A DNA stretch of 64,000 nucleotides. Origin: Isoetes taiwanensis. Its lineage: Eukaryota > Streptophyta > Lycopodiopsida > Isoetales > Isoetaceae. A program made the position numbers and the translations under genes. This document shows positions 1 to 10,758 of this stretch, one piece after another (position 1 is the stretch's first letter; each line of letters opens with the position of its first letter). The stretch covers positions 10,852,109 through 10,916,108 of the forward strand of contig JAJEKV010000004.1 in NCBI GenBank assembly GCA_021234155.1, written 5' to 3'. The notes below the pieces were generated by a model. The model worked only from the letters and a program-made list of their open reading frames with translations. It ran no database searches and was not told the DNA's origin.

Positions 1-185
1 ATTCAGCGCCTTCAGCTTATTGGTTTAACCAATAGGGATCTTATGGAACATGACTTTAGCAAAATTATTGTAACATGTTTACTTTGATGTATCGAGCTTG
101 ACCAGTCCGCATAATTTCTGCTGTATTAATCATGACTGGCCTTTTTTATAATATCTAACGTTTAAGTCTTTTTTAGGAAGGATCA

Positions 186-701
186 ATGACAGTTATACAG
201 CGCAATCTGGCTTCCAGTAACAACATAAGCAATGATGCCGCTAATCAATATGAATGGAGTATGGAACTCAGTGACTGCGGCTACTCTCTAATAGGCAGGC
301 CAGCACCAAATCATGCTGTGCAGACGATTTTAGCATGCATCATCAGAAGAGAATTACATCAGTACATTATCAACATGGAAAATACAGTGACAAATAGCGA
401 CAATTCAGCAATTACGCACATGGGCATGAGCAACTTTCTTACAATGGTATCTGGCTTTGGAAAAGTTGGGTATGATCTCAATTCGTGCAAAAGTATCATT
501 GATAGCAGATATGCAAGGCTACCTTTAGCACAATTCAGTGCCACACAAAAGGAAGCTGCTAATTTAAGGACCTTTGTCAAGGGGCTTACAGCACTCGAAA
601 GAGCGAATGGGGTCAAATTTACATTTCCCGTTAATAGACGTCCAAAAGCAAAGGCACCTGCTGCACAGGTCGTTTCCTATATAGTAGTCATTTCCTATTA
701 G
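186..701 (+). CDS. Hypothetical exon, product not recognised
   Basis: The frame stays open for 171 codons from an ATG. It is preceded by a pyrimidine-rich tract ending in TTTTTTAG at about 175, which reads like a 3' splice acceptor. Bases 1-88 are also open (ending near KII before GTAACA), so this may be an internal or last exon of a gene that begins outside the window. The translation has no motif I recognise. It is moderately polar, and the stretch NRRPKAKAPAAQ near the end looks like a basic linker. The minus-strand frame across the same bases is shorter and shows nothing. The exon could equally be a remnant of a mobile element. I assign no function. Confidence 0.3.
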   Translation: MTVIQRNLASSNNISNDAANQYEWSMELSDCGYSLIGRPAPNHAVQTILACIIRRELHQYIINMENTVTNSDNSAITHMGMSNFLTMVSGFGKVGYDLNSCKSIIDSRYARLPLAQFSATQKEAANLRTFVKGLTALERANGVKFTFPVNRRPKAKAPAAQVVSYIVVISY

Positions 702-1959
702 ACTTCTTGGAACATGTTTTGGCCTGATAGCATAATCAAGTGAGTGGTGCCATTTTGGAAATGTGAATATTACACGTCCTGATTATTACGAGTCTCCCTT
801 TCCTTATCAATTTAGGACTAATTCTCATTTCTTGAATATTGTAGTTTTGCTGGAAATGGCTGCTTGGTGCTATTATACGAGGAACTATATATTGGGATGA
901 ATTTGTCTTTGTGCATCGATGAAGCTAGGAAGTATGAAAGGTTTTGGCTAAAAGATGGAGGAGAAAGATTGTAGGTTTTACAAAAGATAATAACTTGAAC
1001 TTGTCTTTCTTTATTTTTTTAATGAGATTGGAACTTATCTTATTTTATGAAACTCAATAATTGTATCTTCAAAAAGTGATTTAGTAAAAGTTCTCTTTAT
1101 GCAAAATATGACATCTTGCTATATTGTGAAATATTGTCTATTTTATAAGTAACATGCTATTTCGTTTTCATACTTTTGACATGAAATGTATGAATTTTAA
1201 TATGCTACTAAAAACATGCAATCTAAAATTTGTCCCAAAATTAAGACATAATCTTAATTTAATTGAATGATGGTTGAAAAAGCATAGTGGACTATGTAAT
1301 CGCAAACGAGATATCTATTGGGAATATCAAAACAATGACATTGGGGGAATGGCCAACAGGGAGGCGCTAAGGACACAAGGCAATCCATCTAAGTATAGAA
1401 CAGTCAAGTGGGGAACAAAAAATACATGTAGATGAGGCAACAAAGGTGTACGTCAAATTTAGAGAAAGTAAGGCCAAAATCTTCTTACTCAAAATACAGA
1501 AGAAAAATGAGGGAAGCGAATGGGAAGATCAGAATCCAAAGGAAAATGGTAATGGATCTATTGAGATATTAGTTGGGGGGTGTAAAATCGCTACTGGGGT
1601 ACAATTTTTGGCGAAGCGTCTAAGCACTTTAAGTGCTGAAAATCGCGGACGTCGAAGCCCGTCACACCCTTGTCCCTCTTTTTCCCCGGTGCGTGAAAAC
1701 TCAGATCAGTGGAGGACGATTGATGATGGAGGTATGACCGCATATGATTTTCACAACATCAGAGGTCTGTGAAATTCGGGGGTGAAGTCCCATGAGAAAA
1801 AAAGCTGGTTGGAAAATAATATCATGGATCGAGATTGGAATTCTATTTGGACAAGAAAGCTGAACAAGCGAAAGATAAAATGGCACTGTGCAAAGGAGCA
1901 AGACAAAGTTTTGCATCTGGCGAGATATTTTGCACATTGTAAATGCGAATGGGGAGTTT
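702..1959. other. AT-rich intergenic stretch
   Basis: Mostly AT-rich sequence. Short open frames around 1446-1772 and 1782-2000 show no domain and no codon pattern that persuades me. A small palindrome, AAGCACTTTAAGTGCTG, lies near 1621-1637. The right part runs into the retroposon tail that follows and may be the body of that element, but I cannot identify reverse transcriptase or endonuclease motifs. Confidence 0.4.
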
Positions 1960-2118
1960 GTACAGTGATTACTAGAGGTGATTGGAAGTTTACGCACTAG
2001 TTTTTTAGTATGGAGTGCTGAGGTGTCTTTGTCCCTTCGGGGCATTCTTTTTCCTCACTACTCATCTTGTATCATTGCCATTCTTTTAATATAAGTGTCT
2101 CAGTTCTTCAAAAAAAAA
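1960..2118 (+). mobile_element. Retroposon 3' end with poly(A)
   Basis: The segment ends in CATTCTTTTAATATAAG, then CAGTTCTTC and a run of ten A. A second copy with the same order of motifs (gtttgtaca, ggagtg-cgagg, tcctcac, CATTCTTTTAATATA, CAGTTCTTCAAAA) lies at 51960-52116. Two dispersed copies sharing a 3' end and an A-tail are what a LINE or SINE family leaves. No coding part can be assigned. The family is not recognised. Confidence 0.5.
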
Positions 2119-2139
2119 AGGGGGAGCATCTTCAAGAGA

Positions 2140-2797
2140 ATCACTCTGCGGAAAAATCTACAAGAATTATCACAACAAAGAAGTAAGAAAGCAACTGCCC
2201 TTGCTTTTGCGTTTAAAAATTGCACTAGATCAATAGTTAAGCCTGAGGAACACAAAGTAAACTGGGCAGCATTTGCTGTGCAATGCCGAAGATACCACAA
2301 CAATAAACAAGTAAAAATAGAGGCAGATGGTGAAGCACATGTTAGGAAAACTGAAATGAAGGCAAAGACAAAGGTGGCCTGTTCAAGTGAGAACAAAGCA
2401 TGTGATGAAAACATAAGAACCTTAGAGAATGCAGTGCAGGAGAATGAAAAATCAATTTTACTTATCACAAAGAAGTTGGAAGCAATAGGAAGTGAGTTAA
2501 AAGGCAATGAAAAGGCCTCTGAAGTACAGAGAATGATAGTTAGAAGAGGCTGAGAACAGTTTAAGACACGCCAAAAATGATTTGGCTATAAAACAGGAGG
2601 AGTTCAAGCTTAATCTAAACTTTGAGTTGGGGGCACAAATTAAAGATTTAGAGCAAACTGTCCAGATGGAAACATGGCACAGGAACAAGGTAGAAAAAGC
2701 AATGAACCCTACAACTATTAATGAGCATGTCAAAAGTAAAATTCAAATTGACAAGAACTTCGAAAAGAGCAAGAAAAAAGATCGACATACAATCTAA
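2140..2797 (+). other. Lys/Glu-rich open frames, possible coding remnant
   Basis: Two open frames (to 2553 and from 2582 to 2797) encode lysine- and glutamate-rich, coiled-coil-like peptides with heptad-like stretches such as TLENAVQENEKSI. They are in different frames separated by a stop. The composition suggests the remains of a coiled-coil protein, but AT-rich noncoding DNA can also give such translations. No name is justified. Confidence 0.2.
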
Positions 2798-4107
2798 ACC
2801 ATATGTGTTAAAATACAAATGGCTAATGTAACGGTCCTAGCCCATTGGAGGTCAGTATTATACAATATTTGCACATAATGCATTTACATGATAAATGGGA
2901 ATATATACATGACATATATTCATGTATGGCTTCAGAGCCATTGGATAACAACACATCTGGCAACATATTCCCCCAGCACAAATCCAGATCGCCCAATTCA
3001 AGTCTTTCTCGGGTCAAACTGCCCCTTGTTGACCCGATTTTAAAGGGAGCATTATCAAAGCATACAATATTCTGCCATTTATACAGTACAGTATAAAAGC
3101 AATAGAATCGACTACACCATTACAATAAATACAATACTTTATCACTCAAGAACGTCAAGAACATTACACAATTGCATGAGCCTGGGGCATCGAACTCCAG
3201 TTCCAATCCAATGCTCAAGCTTACCTGGAACGCTATTATGAAGACATGTAGCCACATGAAATCCAATTCAATGGTTGTTCATGCTAAGCATAGCCCAAAC
3301 CAATCTCTCCTCGACATAAGAGATCTGTAGCAGTTTCCTAACCCATGACAGAGCCCGGGGAGTTGAACCCCGGGGAGTTGAGCTACAGAACAAGAAGAAA
3401 AGAAAAGGGAACAAGAAAAGAAAAGAAAAGTAAAGCTACAGAACAAGAAGAAAAGAAAAGGGAAACCTGGCCGGACATTCTGCCATTTCCGGATATGGCT
3501 GAATAATTTTGATATGGCAGAAGATCCCGCCGGAAAGGGGAAACAAGAAGACGGCGTTGGTGCTTCGGTGAGAATCCAACCGATTCTACAGATTTTGAAC
3601 AAAAAATACCTGATTTAATTGGAATCTATATGATTCTGGTGCATTGGCATACAGTGAACGAATTGACAAGCTGCATACAGTGAACCCTGGCAAACGAATT
3701 GGGCTAGACGGCCTTGAAATACAAATTTGTAAGCCCCCGGAACAACATGCTTGAGCAAATCGAATGCTGAAGCAGAAGATGATGTGGCCCACACCTTGGC
3801 GCATGCAATTCGTAGTTAAACAGAGAAGATTCTGTTCTTTATTTATATCCTTTCTTTGAAACACCTTGCAGAAGAAGAAGATACAGCCCCCTCCCCGCTC
3901 ATCCTGATTCCTGCTATGGCATTGTGGAGCATCGCTAAAGCTTGGCCTTCCAAAATCGTAAAAAATACTTAGGAGACATTCTGCTGCGTCCGCCAGTAGC
4001 GCCGTGCCACGTGGCACTGTTTCAAACAAAGAAATGTTAGTAAAAAATTTCGATCACGGACCAGAGCTTCTACGGCGGCTGCTCTGCTTCTACTGCTCGT
4101 TTACCTT
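2798..4107. other. Noncoding stretch with GA-rich duplication
   Basis: No convincing gene. A purine-rich block at about 3381-3466 contains a 52-base-period direct duplication beginning AGCTACAGAACAAGAAG. Just before it, CCGGGGAGTTGA occurs twice (about 3355 and 3370). On the minus strand GGTTCAACTCC resembles a tRNA T-arm, but no tRNA body surrounds it. Minus-strand open frames at 3279-4029 lack domains and I do not call them genes. Confidence 0.4.
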
Positions 4108-4189
4108 CATTCCGGAGAGTTTACCATGCATTCCGAAGTATTTACCTGCATTCCGAACTGTTTACCTGCATTCTTAAGCTTTTTACCTG
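4108..4189. repeat. Four tandem copies of a 20-21 bp unit
   Basis: The units begin at 4108, 4129, 4149 and 4169. Each reads approximately CATTCCGAAxTxTTTACCTG, with a few substitutions. They lie directly upstream of the fold-back at 4225-4326 and may be a subterminal repeat of the same small element. Confidence 0.75.
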
Positions 4190-4224
4190 CATCAGAATGT
4201 CTCCTAAGTCTTTTCCACGTTGCA

Positions 4225-4326
4225 AGAATGTCCGTTTAGGGGACATTCCTGAGATGTCAACAGGGCTCCGCGCTCCGCGCGTCGCCCTGTTTCCATCTCA
4301 AGAATGTCCCCTAAACGGACATTCCT
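4225..4326. repeat. Fold-back: 42-43 bp inverted arms around a GC-rich loop
   Basis: The left arm (4225-4266, starting AGAATGTCCGTTTAGGGG) is the reverse complement of the right arm (4284-4326, ending CCTAAACGGACATTCCT) apart from a few mismatches. The arms enclose a 17-base GC-rich loop, TCCGCGCTCCGCGCGTC. Within each arm GAATGTCC/GGACATTC also repeats in inverted order. The DNA or RNA would form a strong hairpin. It is probably a miniature fold-back element or an element terminus. No target duplication was found. Confidence 0.7.
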
Positions 4327-5515
4327 GTATACGGAAGCTCTGCAGCCATCCCTTCCAACACCTGTGCACATGCTCAGACTAGAACAAATCTGAGCGCAAT
4401 CCACTAAGGAATAATGCTTCTATTTCGCATCCACTAATCCAGCATCAGCATTCTACGTCTTCTCATACGAATACATCATAAAACCTTCAAGAATCATATG
4501 TTACAAAAATACCCTTCTACATTGTGGAAACATTATTCATGTAAGCAAAGGGTTCACACAAAAAGGGGAGTTTTTGAAAGAGGCTTTTTGGGAATGTGAC
4601 TAATTTGCCCAAGGGTTTTGGAGCTTTGTGGTGCTGTGGAGACCGTAGCATGAAGAGACTACATCAATCTTCTTATCAGGCGGGGTTTGTACTATGGATT
4701 TATCTGAGATTGCATATGCTGTCAATTGGTGCATGCTTTTGTTTTGTAAGGGCCTGGTAAGGGCCATACTCGGATCTGCAATGATGTATTTTTGCTTGAT
4801 TCATGGCACGTCTAACTTTGAGTAACTGAGGATGTTATCTGGATAAGTAAATCCAATTGATAAGTGCTTGAATCTCTGTAAGAGTTCAGTGGTAAAGCCT
4901 GGATTGGTGCAGACCAGATTTGATCCAGAACACAAGGATGCGTATAATTTGAGCTGCGGGCCATTGGAATAGGGATTGCTGGGCAATAACAGTTGACAAA
5001 AATGGATGGATTCAAGGAATCAAAAGCATGGGGAATCATCGGATTGGCCTCTTATAATTATAAGAAAAGGAAGGAATCGAGTAATCGGTGATTGGACATT
5101 CTGAAACCACTTGAAAAGGGTCGAAACTAGGTCTGGATAGGTTGATTTGCCCTGGGAATTAAAGCACCAGAGACGGTTGCATGGATTTTTGGAGCTAATA
5201 GACTGGGCTTAGATCCATAATAAAGTAGGCCGAAATTGTTTGGAGAGGGCCGAATTGGGCTTTGGAGTGGTCATTTCCCCTGATTACCTCAGGAAAAAGG
5301 AAGATCGATGCACCCGGAAGATGTTACAGACTGCCGAAGTTCTTTTTGTTGATTGAGTTCGATGGTTTTTTGCATTATCCTTGTATCTTTTATTAGCATT
5401 TGTTAACCAAATTACAATTAACATAAAAAGAGTAACGAGATGAGCACGAATGGAATCTGTGCATGCAGAATCGCCTCTGTTGGACACCGCGACGAATGGG
5501 AACGGTCCTTAATAA
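4327..5515. other. Intergenic stretch, nothing recognised
   Basis: No gene, RNA or repeat recognised. It ends at the AATAA target site (5511-5515) into which the copia element inserted. Confidence 0.5.
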
Positions 5516-5913
5516 TGAAATTAAATATGATGCATATGGCAGAAAAACAAGAACCTTATATATTCACACAAGTTGAATATATTATGGAATCATATATTCA
5601 TGTATGAATATTAGAGTACATATCTGTCTTGAGACAGTTGCAGACTGGAAGGCTCCCCCATAGTTGTAGAATGCTTGAGTTGAATGGGTTGGGAATATGG
5701 AAAATAGGACAGTTTATGTAAGCAGGTGAAAGGGCATATGAAAGGTCATGAGGACATGTCTTTTGGGAAAGGACATGGTTATTGGAAAGGATATGACTAT
5801 TGGTCATGGATCAATGAGGTGGACAAGTCTATGTGGCTAAAGGATGACGTGCCGAAGGAGTGCGTTGAATTGAAGGCAGCGGATAACTACTACCAGAATC
5901 CATTCCGTTAACA
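5516..5913 (-). repeat. 3' LTR of the copia element
   Basis: 398 bp, beginning TGAAATTAAATATGATGC and ending CCATTCCGTTAACA on the plus strand. It differs from the other LTR at about 8 positions (for example CCCCCA versus CCCCCG, and GGCTAA versus GGTTAA). Confidence 0.95.
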
Positions 5914-5922
5914 CTCCCCCTT
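5914..5922 (-). other. Polypurine tract of the copia element
   Basis: On the minus strand the sequence immediately before the 3' LTR is AAGGGGGAG, the expected purine-rich primer for plus-strand DNA synthesis. Confidence 0.8.
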
Positions 5923-8900
5923 AGCCGATGCCTGTTGGACTGTCTTTTATGTTGAGGCTTTGTCTGCATAGAATAAATTTGTCTGTTGGTAGAGGTTTTG
6001 TAAGAAAATCTGCTACCATGTCTTCAATGGGGCAATATTGAAGTTGAATCTTCTTCTCAAGGATCTTTTCTCGTACAAAGTGATACTGGATCTCAATATG
6101 TTTTGATCTAGCATTGATTCTTGGTTGTGTTGCCATGCTGATGCAACTTGTGCTATCAGTCTTGATTAACACTGGTCCTTGTGAAGGTATCATGATGTCT
6201 TCAAGTAATCTGCAGAGCCATATAGCTTCTTTTGTTGCTTGGCAAATAGCTATATATTCTGCTTCAACACTTGATAAGGAAATTGTAGGTTGCTTTTTAC
6301 TACACCAGGAGATGGTGCTTTTTCCAAGTTGAAAACAATATCCAGTTGTGGACTTGCGAATTTCAACATCACTTGCATAAGAAACATCACTATATCCTGT
6401 CCACCTTGTAATGTAAGTCCAAAGTTAGGGGTTCCAGAAAGATAGCGAAGAATTCTCTTCACTGCAGCCCAGTGCATAGGTCCTGGATTACTCAAGAATT
6501 GACTTACAAAACTGACTGCGTGAGCAATGTCAGGTCTTGTACATATAGCAGCATACATGAGACTGCCTACTGCACTTGCATAGGGTGTATTCTTCATGAT
6601 CTCTTCTTCTTGAGGGTTTTGAGGACACATATCTTTGGACAATTTTATGTTCATATCCATCGGAGTACTTATGGGCTTACTCTTATCCATCTCAAATTTC
6701 TTCAAGAGGTCTTCAATATATTTTTGTTGACTGAGATGAATTGTCTTCTTTTTCCGATTTCTTAGGACTTGGATTCCTAAGCAGTAAGCAATTTCACCAT
6801 AATCAGTCATTTGAAATTCTTTGGCAAGGATTTGTTTACTCTCGCTCAGAAAATTCAAGTTGTTGCTTATTAATATGGCATCATCCACATACAGAGCTAG
6901 GAGCAAAATATGACAGTTTCGCTTCTTGATGTAGATGTTACTGTCTGCTCCCCCTTGCTCATAGCTATGTGACTTGAGAAAGGTGTCAATCCTTTGATAC
7001 CATGCTCGTGGAGACTGCTTGAGGCCATATAAAGACTTATGTAACTTGCATACCAAAGTCTCTTGTCCAGGTTGAACATAACCTTCGGGTTGTTTCATGA
7101 AGATATCTTCTTCCAAGTTACCATTGAGAAATGCAGTCTTAACATCCATTTGATGGATGTGCATATCTTGAGCAGCAGCAAGTGTGAGGAGAGTTCTGAT
7201 GGATGTCATTTTGACAACAGGAGAGAAGGTATCAAGGTAATCGATCCCTTCAATTTGAGAATATCCTTTTGCTACTAATCTTGCTTTATAACGATCAATA
7301 GATCCATCAGGTTTATATTTGCGTTTAAAGAGCCACTTACAACCAATTGCCTTACGCCCTGGTGGGAGTGGTTGCAAGGTCCATGTTTGATTCTTCATGA
7401 GAGAGTCATATTCAGAAGTCATAGCATCATGCCATTCTTTGGAATTTGGATCCGATAAAGCATCTTTAAGAGTTAGTGGATCACCAACTATGGGCATAGC
7501 AAAATGCTTCTTTAGTGTTTGCATGGAAGACTCTAAAGCCTTCAAAGATGGAGTACGTTTTCGACCATATCGACTTGTACTTGGGGATGCCACTAGAGGA
7601 AGTGGGCTTTCCATAAATTGTTGCACATGATCAGGGGCTTCGTCACTCGAGGTGATCGGTTGATCATCTTGAACATCTTCATCTTGCATAATGTCGGGAG
7701 CAAGATCTTCAAGGTTTGTATTTGCTGGGGCTTCCTCTGGAACTATAACAGGAGCTTGTTGCTCTGCTTGAATAATTGGACTATTGGGTTGCATGTTATC
7801 ATCCTGAGTGAGAGGAGATATGGGAGGATAGAGGACTTGCCAAGGGCCTTGGCACCAAGATGTAGGAGATACATCTTTCAGATTCCAGAAGGTATCTTCA
7901 ACAAATGTAACATCTCGAGAGATGAAAACCTTCTTGGTTAGGGGGTTGTACATACGATATGCCTTGGTAGACATACTATAGCCAACAAAGATACACTTGA
8001 TACTATGGTCCTCCCATTTTCTTCGTTTTTGTTTAGGTACATGCACATATCCAATACAACCAAACACTTTTAGATGGGATAATGTTGGTTGCTTACCAAT
8101 CCAAGCTTCATATGGAGTTTGATCTTGCAATGCTTGTGTGGGCAATCGATTTTGAATATAGGTAGCTGTTGCTAGAGCTTCGGCCCAAAAATAATGAGGA
8201 AGTTGACTCAAATGCAACATACTTCGTGCACTTTCAGCAAGAGTGCGATTCTTTTTCTCGGCTACACCATTTTGTTGAGGAGAGTATGGGGCCGTCAAAT
8301 TTCTGTCAATTCCATGTTGTGCACAGAAACTTGTGAATGCTTTGGAGATATATTCACCACCATTGTCAGATCTGACACATTTGATGGTTCTTCCAAGTTG
8401 GTTCTCAGCTAGAGCTTTGTATTCTTTAAAAGCTTCTAAAGCTGCAGATTTCTTTTTAAGAAAATACACAGTGGTGTATCTAGAGTAATCATCAATAAAC
8501 GTGATGAAATATTTACAGCCATTATCAGAAAGTATTTCGGACTCACCAATGTCAGTGTGTACCAAGTCAAGTGGATGCTCGGCTCTTGAATGACTGACCT
8601 TGGGAAAAGGTAACCGATGATGCTTGCCAATTAAACATGCTTCACATACTGGCAAATTTGTATTTGGCTGAATATTGAAATCTCGATCCATTTTCTTGGA
8701 ATGGAGTTGCTTCAAGGCATGCAGTCCAGCATGTCCCAATCGTAAGTGCCATTGATGAACATCGTTGGGAGTGGTGGTCACTGCATTGACAGAGTGTTGA
8801 GGCACATTAGAAAGCGGGAATCTATAGAGACTTCCTTCGCGTACGCCTTGAGCAAGTTTGCGTCCATGGGAATCTTGAAGTTGGCACTCATTGATGCCAA

Positions 8901-10098
8901 ATTGGACTTTTAATCCAACATCATAAATCTTGCTAACTGAGAGCAAGTTCTTGGTCAAGCGGGGTACATGTAATACTTCATGTATTGTTTTGATCGATCC
9001 ATCGGGCAGTTGCACCGAAACTTTGCCTTGTCCTTCGATACTGAGGGGACTATCGTCTCCTAAGAGAACAGTCTGCCCAGGTGGCATCTTTTGATATGTG
9101 ATGAAAGAATCACGTTGTGGAGTCATATGAGCAGTACATGCTGAATCTAAAAACCAGCCACTAGAATGGTTAGTCACAGAAGAACATGAAACTTGTGAGA
9201 CACATAACCTTTCTTGATGATCATTGATGATCACGTTTGCCTTGTTACGCTCTTTTGCAAGTCGAGTGTGACAATCTTTGGCATAATGGTTTGGTTTGCC
9301 ACAATAATTGCATATTAGTTTGCGATGCATGGGCTTCTTGTTGAAGCCTTTGCTTGCATCATCCTTGTTGAAGGATTGTTGATTGAAGGACGAACCGGAT
9401 CGTGAATTGGGTCGAAACTTGGGCTTGCCTCCATAGTTTGACCGCTTGTTGCTTGAGTATAAAGCAACAACCCCATCACTAGAAGTGTTCAAGGACTTTC
9501 TTCTAGTTTCTTCTTGAAGAAGCATGGCTATGGTGGATTGCAGTGACATGATATTGGCTGCTGCTGATCTGGCGCCTCCCATTGCTTGAGCGCCTATAGA
9601 TTGTATGAAAGTATCATAGGAAGGAGGCAAACTTCCTAGAAGAGTCATCACTGCATCAGAATCTTGAATTGGAGAGCCAACTGCGGCGAGTTGCTCCAAA
9701 AGTGTCTTGAATTCATTGATGAATTCGGCCATGCTTTGATTTTCCACCATTTGGAGAGATTTATAAAATCGTTTTCTTAGAAAAAGTTTGGTGCATGCAT
9801 ATTGAGGTTCATACATACCAACTAGATGTTCCCAAGCTTCTTTGGACGTTTTGGCACTGCTGACATGAGTCACCACATTGTCCTTCAGATTGAGTATGAT
9901 AGCAGCGAGTGCTCTACCATCTCGGGCCTCCCATTTGGCCTTCTCTTCTTGGCCAGTTGGTCGTGCTTCAGAACCATCAACCATCTTCCATAAATCTTTT
10001 TCTAGAAGTAGCATCTTCATTTTAAGTTTCCAGTGATGGAAACCGACGCCGTCAAATCTCTCTATGAGACGATGTGTCTCGGTTAAAGTAGCAGCCAT
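5921..10098 (-). pseudogene. Copia gag-pol polyprotein, one frameshift
   Basis: The main frame runs from an ATG at 10098 for 1,282 codons. Visible parts are: a copia-type gag region (residues about 50-190); a zinc knuckle CxxCxxxxHxxxxC (about 263-276); a protease core DSACTAHM (about 317); an integrase with HHCC finger, TDIGE, SDNGGEY and a downstream E; and a reverse transcriptase with YVDD (near 1095). Around 6400 the frame shifts by one base, so the last roughly 40 residues of the main frame are nonsense. The RNase H sequence continues in another frame (with a KTDSTSCI-like motif and the C-terminal FLTKPL typical of copia) to a stop at about 5921. This copy probably cannot make RNase H. 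The protease has DSAC where DSG is usual. Confidence 0.93.
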
Positions 10099-10343
10099 GA
10101 CTACGATTTTATTAAAAAATCAATCAAGGGGGGTAAAAAAAAAATCAGAGAATTTCTGTCAGCCTCAAGAATGCGCTTCTTCTGCGGAAAACGCCATTTC
10201 TTCGTGCTGCTAATCTCTGATTTACTTTGAATATTGCCTTCCGTATTCTTGATTCTCTTCGTCGTGCGATTCGCTTATTGATGCGAGAAATAGCACGCTG
10301 GATTCTTGATTTCTTGGCCATTGCTTGGATCGTGAGAAACCAA

Positions 10344-10355
10344 GCTCTGATACCA
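10344..10355 (-). other. Primer-binding site (initiator tRNA-Met)
   Basis: Immediately inside the 5' LTR the minus strand reads TGGTATCAGAGC. This is the standard plant copia primer-binding site, complementary to the 3' end of initiator tRNA-Met. The untranslated leader lies between here and the ATG at 10098. Confidence 0.95.
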
Positions 10356-10753
10356 TGAAATTAAATATGATGCATATGGCAGAAAAACAAGAACCTTATA
10401 TATTCACACAAGTTGAATATATTATGGAATCATATATTCATGTATGAATATTAGAGTACATATCTGTCTTGAGACAGTTGCAGACTGGAAGGCTCCCCCG
10501 TAGTTGTAGAATGCTTGAGTTGAATGTGTTGTGAATATGGAAAATAGGACAGTTTATGTAAGCAGGTGAAAGAGCATATGAAAGGTCATGAGGACATGTC
10601 TTTTGGGAAAGGACATGGTTATTGGAAAGGGTATGACTATTGGTCATGGATCAATGAGGTGGACAAGTCTATGTGGTTAAAGGATGACGTGGCGAAGGAG
10701 TGCGTTGAATTGAAGGCAGCGGATAACTACTACCGGAATCCATTCCGTTAACA
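10356..10753 (-). repeat. 5' LTR of the copia element
   Basis: 398-bp copy matching 5516-5913 at about 98 percent. It should carry the element promoter. No TATA box was located with confidence. Confidence 0.95.
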
Positions 10754-10758
10754 AATAA

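Larger units (their letters stand above)
5516..10753 (-). mobile_element. Complete Ty1/copia LTR retrotransposon
   Basis: The element is 5,238 bp, bounded by two 398-bp direct repeats starting TG and ending CA and flanked by a perfect 5-bp target duplication AATAA (5511-5515 and 10754-10758). It is read on the minus strand, so the 5' LTR is the right-hand copy. The primer-binding site and polypurine tract sit immediately inside the LTRs. The internal region encodes gag, protease, integrase, reverse transcriptase and RNase H in that order, which is the copia order. Only about 8 of 398 LTR positions differ, so the insertion is fairly recent. A single frameshift near 6400 breaks the polyprotein before RNase H. 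Confidence 0.97.

Noticed and set aside
3345-3385. tRNA T-arm-like GGTTCAACTCC on the minus strand
   Set aside because: Sequence upstream on that strand is a purine/pyrimidine repeat. No D-arm, anticodon arm or acceptor stem can be formed.
3279-4029. Minus-strand coding gene
   Set aside because: Two overlapping frames in different phases, low-complexity Phe/Ser-rich segments from the GA-rich repeat, and no domain.
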